In this document: positions 59,908 through 64,000 of the stretch, one piece after another
How the letters are laid out: every line of letters starts with the position of its first letter
How positions within the stretch are numbered: the stretch's first letter is position 1
Assembly (NCBI RefSeq): GCF_025200715.1
Contig: NZ_CP104144.1
Coordinates: forward strand, 2,542,001 to 2,606,000
Source: Rhizobium sullae
GTDB lineage: Bacteria; Pseudomonadota; Alphaproteobacteria; Rhizobiales; Rhizobiaceae
DNA: 64,000 bases
Direction of reading: 5' to 3'
Program-made: the position numbers and the translations under genes
Notes under the pieces: model-generated
What the model was told of the DNA's origin: nothing
Database searches by the model: none
Seen by the model: only the letters and a program-made list of their open reading frames with translations

Positions 59908-61140
59908 ATGAAGACCGTAATGAAACTGTTACTGGTGGGAGCCGCGCTCTCAGCAGCCGTCTCCTCGGCCCATGCCGAAGACAAACCGAATGCCGAAGTG
60001 ATGACCTCCTGGACGTCCGGCGGCGAAGCGGCAGCTCTGAACGTCATCAAGCAGGAATTCGAAAAGCGCGGCGGGGTCTGGAAGGACTCTTCCATCGCCG
60101 GCTTCGGCGCTGCCGATGCCGCCTTCCAGAACCGCCTGGTCGCCGGCGATCCGCCGACCGCCAAACAGGCGGTGATCGGCCTCGCCAATGCCGATTTCGT
60201 CAATCAGGGTCTCCTGAGCCCGATCGACGATGTGGCAAAAGCCGGCAAATGGACGGACGCTCTGCCAAAATCGATCGCCGATCTCGTCTCCTACAACGGT
60301 CAGGTCTATCTCGCACCCACCGGCGCTCACGGCGAAAGCTGGGTGTTCTATTCCAAGGAGGCCTTCGCCAAGGCGGGCGTGAGCGAGGAGCCCAAGAGCT
60401 GGGACGAATTCTTCGCGGCCCTCGACAAGCTCAAGGCTGCCGGCATTCAGCCGGTCGCCTGGGGCGGCCAGTCCTGGCAGGAGACCAAAGTCTTCAATAT
60501 GATCCTGCTCACCCAGGTGGGCATTGACGGCTTCCTCAAGATCTATGTCGACAAGGACAAGGGCGACGCCTCCACCGAAGGCGTGAAGAAGACACTCGAT
60601 ATTCTCGGCAAGCTGCGTGCCTATGTCGATCAGGGCGCACCGGGCCGCAACTGGAACGACGCCACCGCCATGGTCATCACCGGCAAGGCGGGCGTACAGT
60701 TCATGGGCGACTGGGCAAAGGGCGAGTTCATCGCCGCCGGCAAGGAGCTTGGTAAAGACTACGGCTGCATGCTCGCGCCGCAGTCGCCGGGCATGGTCTA
60801 TGTCGCCGACGCCTTCTCCTTCCCGAAGATTGCCGACGCGACATCCCAGAAGGGCCAGACTTTGCTTGCCGAGGTAGCCATGGACCCCGCCGTGCAGATT
60901 GAGTTCTCGCTCAAGAAGGGTTCCGTGCCGATGCGCACCGACGTCGACCAGTCCAAGCTCGACATCTGCGCGAAGAAGGGACTGGAGCTGATGAGCGCCG
61001 GCAAGATCGTGCCGGACCAGGCGCTGATCCTCTCGCCGCAACAGGCCGGCGCGCTCAACGACTTCGTCGATGAGTTCTGGACCAATCCTTCCGAGGATAG
61101 CACCTCTGGCGCCGAGAAGTTCTTCGCGATCTTCGAATAG
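59908..61140 (+). CDS. Glucose-type ABC substrate-binding protein
   Basis: This periplasmic sugar-binding protein of family 1 has 410 residues. The signal peptide spans about residues 1-23 ('LLLVGAALSAAVSSAHAED'). 'EVMTSWTSGGEAAALNVIKQEFEKRGG' and 'YLAPTGAHGESWVFYSKEAFAKAG' resemble the GtsA glucose/mannose-binding proteins of Pseudomonas. A long dyad follows the gene (61144-61188). Confidence 0.9.
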   Translation: MKTVMKLLLVGAALSAAVSSAHAEDKPNAEVMTSWTSGGEAAALNVIKQEFEKRGGVWKDSSIAGFGAADAAFQNRLVAGDPPTAKQAVIGLANADFVNQGLLSPIDDVAKAGKWTDALPKSIADLVSYNGQVYLAPTGAHGESWVFYSKEAFAKAGVSEEPKSWDEFFAALDKLKAAGIQPVAWGGQSWQETKVFNMILLTQVGIDGFLKIYVDKDKGDASTEGVKKTLDILGKLRAYVDQGAPGRNWNDATAMVITGKAGVQFMGDWAKGEFIAAGKELGKDYGCMLAPQSPGMVYVADAFSFPKIADATSQKGQTLLAEVAMDPAVQIEFSLKKGSVPMRTDVDQSKLDICAKKGLELMSAGKIVPDQALILSPQQAGALNDFVDEFWTNPSEDSTSGAEKFFAIFE

Positions 61141-61143
61141 GCC

Positions 61144-61188
61144 GTGCAGCAGGCCGATTGGAAAGAAGAACGCCGATCGGCCCTGCAC
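61144..61188 (+). terminator. Intercistronic hairpin after the SBP gene
   Basis: GTGCAG (61144-61149) with CTGCAC (61183-61188) and an inner GGCCGAT/ATCGGCC form a two-part stem. No U run follows. It probably protects the SBP message or lowers read-through. Confidence 0.55.
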
Positions 61189-61211
61189 ATTCCGTTTGAG
61201 AAAGTTTGCTC

Positions 61212-62090
61212 ATGCAAGCCAAGCGCAGACGTTCCCCTGCTGCGACTATCGCGCTCCTGCCGACATGGATCGCAGCGATCTTCATCTATATCGGCACCAT
61301 GGTCTGGTCCGTGAGGCTGTCGTTCACGGATTCGACCATATTTCCTTCGTCCAACTATGTGGGCTTTGCTCAATATGCCAAGCTGTTCCGGACGTCGAGA
61401 TGGCTCGCATCCCTGGAAAATGTCCTGATATTCGGCGTGCTCTATGTTGCTGGCTGTCTCGCCCTCGGCTTCGTTCTGGCGGCCTCGCTTGACCGCAAGG
61501 TGCGCTTCGAAGCCGTGTTCCGCACCATTTTCCTTTACCCCTATGCCATGTCCTTCGTGGTCACCGGCCTCATCTGGCAATGGATACTGAACCCGACCCT
61601 CGGCATTCAGGCAACCGTGCGGGCGTTGGGCTGGCAGAGTTTCACATTCGACTGGATCGTCAGTCGCGACATGGCGATCTATACCGTCGTCTTCGCTGGC
61701 GTCTGGCAGGGGGCAGGCCTCGTCATGGTGATCGCGCTTTCCGGCATGCGCGGCATCGGCGATGAACAATGGAAGGCCGCACAGATCGACGGCATCCCGA
61801 TCTGGCGGATCTATCTGTCGATCATCCTGCCGCAGCTCGGACCAGCACTTGCCGCATCGGGAATGCTGCTCTCCATGGGCGTAATCAAGACCTATGACCT
61901 CGTCGTGGCGCTGACCGGCGGCGGACCGGGCACCGCGACCGAGGTGCCGGCTAAATTCATCATGGACAATCTGTTCGAACGCCAGAATCTCGGCCTGGCG
62001 AGCGCGGGCGCCACGGTGCTGGTGCTCTCCGTCGTCATGGCCGTCGTCCCGTTTCGTTATGCGCTTTCCATGCGCAGGAGAAGAAGGTGA
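61212..62090 (+). CDS. Glucose-type ABC permease (GtsB-like)
   Basis: This permease has 292 residues and six helices. It starts 'KRRRSPAATIALLPTWIAAIFIY', and the EAA loop is 'WKAAQIDGIPIWRIYLSIILPQLGPAL'. The ATG at 61212 is preferred to a TTG at 61206; the ribosome site is weak, which is common after an SBP hairpin. The next gene's GTG overlaps its stop. Confidence 0.92.
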   Translation: MQAKRRRSPAATIALLPTWIAAIFIYIGTMVWSVRLSFTDSTIFPSSNYVGFAQYAKLFRTSRWLASLENVLIFGVLYVAGCLALGFVLAASLDRKVRFEAVFRTIFLYPYAMSFVVTGLIWQWILNPTLGIQATVRALGWQSFTFDWIVSRDMAIYTVVFAGVWQGAGLVMVIALSGMRGIGDEQWKAAQIDGIPIWRIYLSIILPQLGPALAASGMLLSMGVIKTYDLVVALTGGGPGTATEVPAKFIMDNLFERQNLGLASAGATVLVLSVVMAVVPFRYALSMRRRRR

Positions 62091-62983
62091 GCGCACTGAT
62101 GGCCACTCTTCACGCCCGCGGCCCGAAACCCTCACGGCTCACAATCGGCCGCATCGGGCTCTATGCCTTCCTGATCCTTGCGGCGCTGTTTTTCCTTTTG
62201 CCGCTCTACACGATGCTCGTCACCTCCTTGAAGACGATGGAGGAAATCCGTCAGGGTCGTATCTTCGCACTGCCTGATACCGTCGATTTCGACGCCTGGA
62301 AAACCGCCTGGTCAGGGGCCTGCATGGGCACGCAATGCCTGGGCGTGCGCGTCGGTTTCTGGAACTCGGTAAAAATCACCGTGCCGGCGGTCGTCATTTC
62401 CGTCTTCATCGGCGCGATCAACGGCTATGCTCTTTCCTTCTGGCGGCCGAAAGGCTCTGGCCTGCTGTTCGGGCTTCTGATGGCCGGCGGCCTGATCCCC
62501 TATCAGATCTTCCTCTATCCGCTGGTGCGGCTGCTCGCCAATGTCAGCCTCTACAATTCGGTGGCCGGAGTCGTCCTGGTCCATGTCATTTTCGGCCTGC
62601 CCTTGGTCACGCTGCTCTTCCGCAACTATTTCATGGCGATCCCCGAAGAGCTCTGCAAAGCGGCTCGCGTCGACGGCGCCGGCTTCTGGCGCATCTTCCT
62701 CGAGATCATGCTGCCCATGTCGGCTCCGATGGTCGTGGTCGCCTCCATCTTCCAGTTCACAGGCATCTGGAACGACTTCCTGATCGGGCTGGTTTTTGCC
62801 GGGCGGGACAATCTGCCGATGACGGTTCAGCTCAACAACATCGTCAACACGACCATGGGCGAGCGCACCTACAATGTGAACATGGCCGCCACCATCCTCA
62901 CCGCCTTTGTCCCGCTCGCCATCTATTTTTTCTCCGGCCGCTGGTTCGTGCGCGGCGTCGCCGCCGGCGCAGTCAAGGGATAA
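62087..62983 (+). CDS. Glucose-type ABC permease (GtsC-like)
   Basis: This second permease has 298 residues. 'ACMGTQCLGVRVGFWNSVKITVPAVVISVFIGAINGYALSFW' closely follows the GtsC pattern, including the periplasmic Cys pair. The EAA loop is 'EELCKAARVDGAGFWRIFLEIMLPMS'. The start is a GTG at 62087 overlapping the previous stop; an ATG at 62099 is possible. Confidence 0.92.
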   Translation: MSALMATLHARGPKPSRLTIGRIGLYAFLILAALFFLLPLYTMLVTSLKTMEEIRQGRIFALPDTVDFDAWKTAWSGACMGTQCLGVRVGFWNSVKITVPAVVISVFIGAINGYALSFWRPKGSGLLFGLLMAGGLIPYQIFLYPLVRLLANVSLYNSVAGVVLVHVIFGLPLVTLLFRNYFMAIPEELCKAARVDGAGFWRIFLEIMLPMSAPMVVVASIFQFTGIWNDFLIGLVFAGRDNLPMTVQLNNIVNTTMGERTYNVNMAATILTAFVPLAIYFFSGRWFVRGVAAGAVKG

Positions 62984-62987
62984 TGCC

Positions 62988-64000
62988 ATGCAGCCTGCCG
63001 TCTCCATAAAGGATCTCAAGATCGCCTATGGCGATCACGCGGTCATCGAAAAGCTGTCCATCGATATCGCGCCACGCGAATTCGTCGTGCTACTGGGGCC
63101 GTCCGGCTGCGGAAAATCGACGCTGCTGAACGCCATCGCGGGTCTGCAGGACATTGCCGACGGCGAGATGTGGATATCCGGCAAGAACGTTACCTGGGAC
63201 GAGCCGAAGGACCGCGGCATCGGCATGGTCTTCCAGTCCTACGCGCTATATCCCCGCATGACGGTCCGCAAGAACCTGTCCTTCGGCCTGCGTGTTGCGG
63301 GCTTGCCCAAAGCCGAAATCGAAGCGCGCGTCGCCCGCACCGCATCGCTTCTGCATCTCGACAAGCTGCTCGACCGAAGACCATCGGAGCTGTCCGGCGG
63401 CCAGCGCCAGCGCGTCGCGATTGGCCGCGCCCTGGTGCGGGAGGTGGACGTCTTCCTGTTTGACGAGCCACTCTCCAACCTTGACGCCAAGCTGCGCAAC
63501 GAATTGCGCGTCGAGATCAAGAAGCTGCATCAGAGCCTTGGCAATACGATGATCTATGTGACGCACGACCAGGTCGAGGCGCTCACCCTCGCTGATCGCA
63601 TCGCGATCATGAAGGACGGCGTGATCCAGCAGCTCGCCGCTCCATCCGAGATCTACCATCGCCCGGCCAATCTCTTCGTCGCGGGCTTCATCGGCGCGCC
63701 GGCGATGAATTTCATCGAGGGCAGGACCGCCCTCGAGACCGGCACACCCGTCTTCGAAAGCAACGGACTGAGGATCGATCTTTCCGGCTATCCTTTTCTG
63801 ACTTCCATCAAGGCCGGCCCGACCACGCTCGGCATCCGGCCGGAACATCTCGCGCCCGACGGAGCGGCAAGGGGTTGGCCCACCATTTTGGGCACCGTCT
63901 CCGTTGTCGAGCCAATGGGCGCGGACACGGTGATCTGGTTCGACTTGGCCGGCGACAGCCTGTCCTGCCGGGTGATGGGCGATGTGGCTTTTGCGCCGAA
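62988..64000 (+). CDS. MalK/GtsD-type ABC ATP-binding protein, 3' end outside the window
   Basis: This is the first roughly 337 residues of a sugar-importer ATPase. Walker A is GPSGCGKS at 37-44, the Q-loop 'GMVFQSYALYPRM', the signature [13 protein letters not shown], and Walker B '[16 protein letters not shown]'. The TOBE domain begins near 240 ('LGIRPEHLAP'). The gene continues past the window end. It starts 4 bases after the second permease and completes the importer. Confidence 0.93.
   Translation, partial: MQPAVSIKDLKIAYGDHAVIEKLSIDIAPREFVVLLGPSGCGKSTLLNAIAGLQDIADGEMWISGKNVTWDEPKDRGIGMVFQSYALYPRMTVRKNLSFGLRVAGLPKAEIEARVARTASLLHLDKLLDRRPSELSGGQRQRVAIGRALVREVDVFLFDEPLSNLDAKLRNELRVEIKKLHQSLGNTMIYVTHDQVEALTLADRIAIMKDGVIQQLAAPSEIYHRPANLFVAGFIGAPAMNFIEGRTALETGTPVFESNGLRIDLSGYPFLTSIKAGPTTLGIRPEHLAPDGAARGWPTILGTVSVVEPMGADTVIWFDLAGDSLSCRVMGDVAFAP

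Overview
The window looks like part of a GC-rich alphaproteobacterial genome of the Rhizobiaceae type (Rhizobium, Agrobacterium or Ensifer relatives), plausibly an accessory replicon. The evidence is the density of ABC uptake operons paired with LysR or LacI regulators, a blh-bigR sulfide module with the two sensor cysteines at the known positions, an attEFGH-like locus, and a DUF1127 gene followed by hairpins with CCUCCUCCC loops. There are no rRNA or tRNA genes and no replication genes, so neither the replicon nor the species can be fixed from this stretch.

Layout. 1-5500: the end of an MFS exporter, a LysR/RidA/old-yellow-enzyme cluster, a GFA-family zinc protein and a second LysR gene. 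5630-12875: a dipeptide-type ABC operon (SBP, two permeases, two ATPases) with an aspartase/fumarase-superfamily lyase inserted, divergent from the second LysR gene. 13200-16741: persulfide dioxygenase fusion blh, its repressor bigR, two half-size YeeE/YedE transporters and a decayed TauE/SafE gene. 17650-19280: a nucleoside deoxyribosyltransferase and a Xre/RES toxin-antitoxin pair. 19528-20017: a DUF1127 gene and four CCUCCUCCC-loop hairpins, all on the minus strand. 20625-24758: an attEFGH-like lipoprotein-export type ABC system. 24759-25980: a poorly coding stretch with an IS630 remnant.

25981-45255 is one large sugar-acid locus. It holds L-idonate and gluconate enzymes (idnD, a 2-ketoacid reductase, idnO, gluconokinase, a 3-hydroxyisobutyrate-dehydrogenase-like enzyme), two LacI repressors, a polar-amino-acid-type ABC importer, a ribose-type ABC importer, a UgpBAEC-type importer and a TIM-barrel isomerase. 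The palindrome TGTTATCGATAACA or a close variant occurs in four of its control regions, which ties it into a likely single regulon.

45728-48860 holds a PAS/LuxR regulator, a radical SAM/SPASM enzyme with a cysteine-rich tail, and fragments of adenylate cyclase genes. 49336-57523 is a purine-like catabolic operon: a free Rieske protein, an oxygenase catalytic subunit that has lost its own Rieske cluster, a GST-like protein, an 8-oxoguanine-deaminase-like amidohydrolase and a complete BMP-type nucleobase importer. The split oxygenase plus GST recalls the NdmC/NdmD/NdmE N-demethylase and is the strongest candidate for a new pathway. 57612-64000 holds a LacI repressor with a repeated operator, divergent from a sugar isomerase and a glucose-type ABC operon whose ATPase runs off the end.
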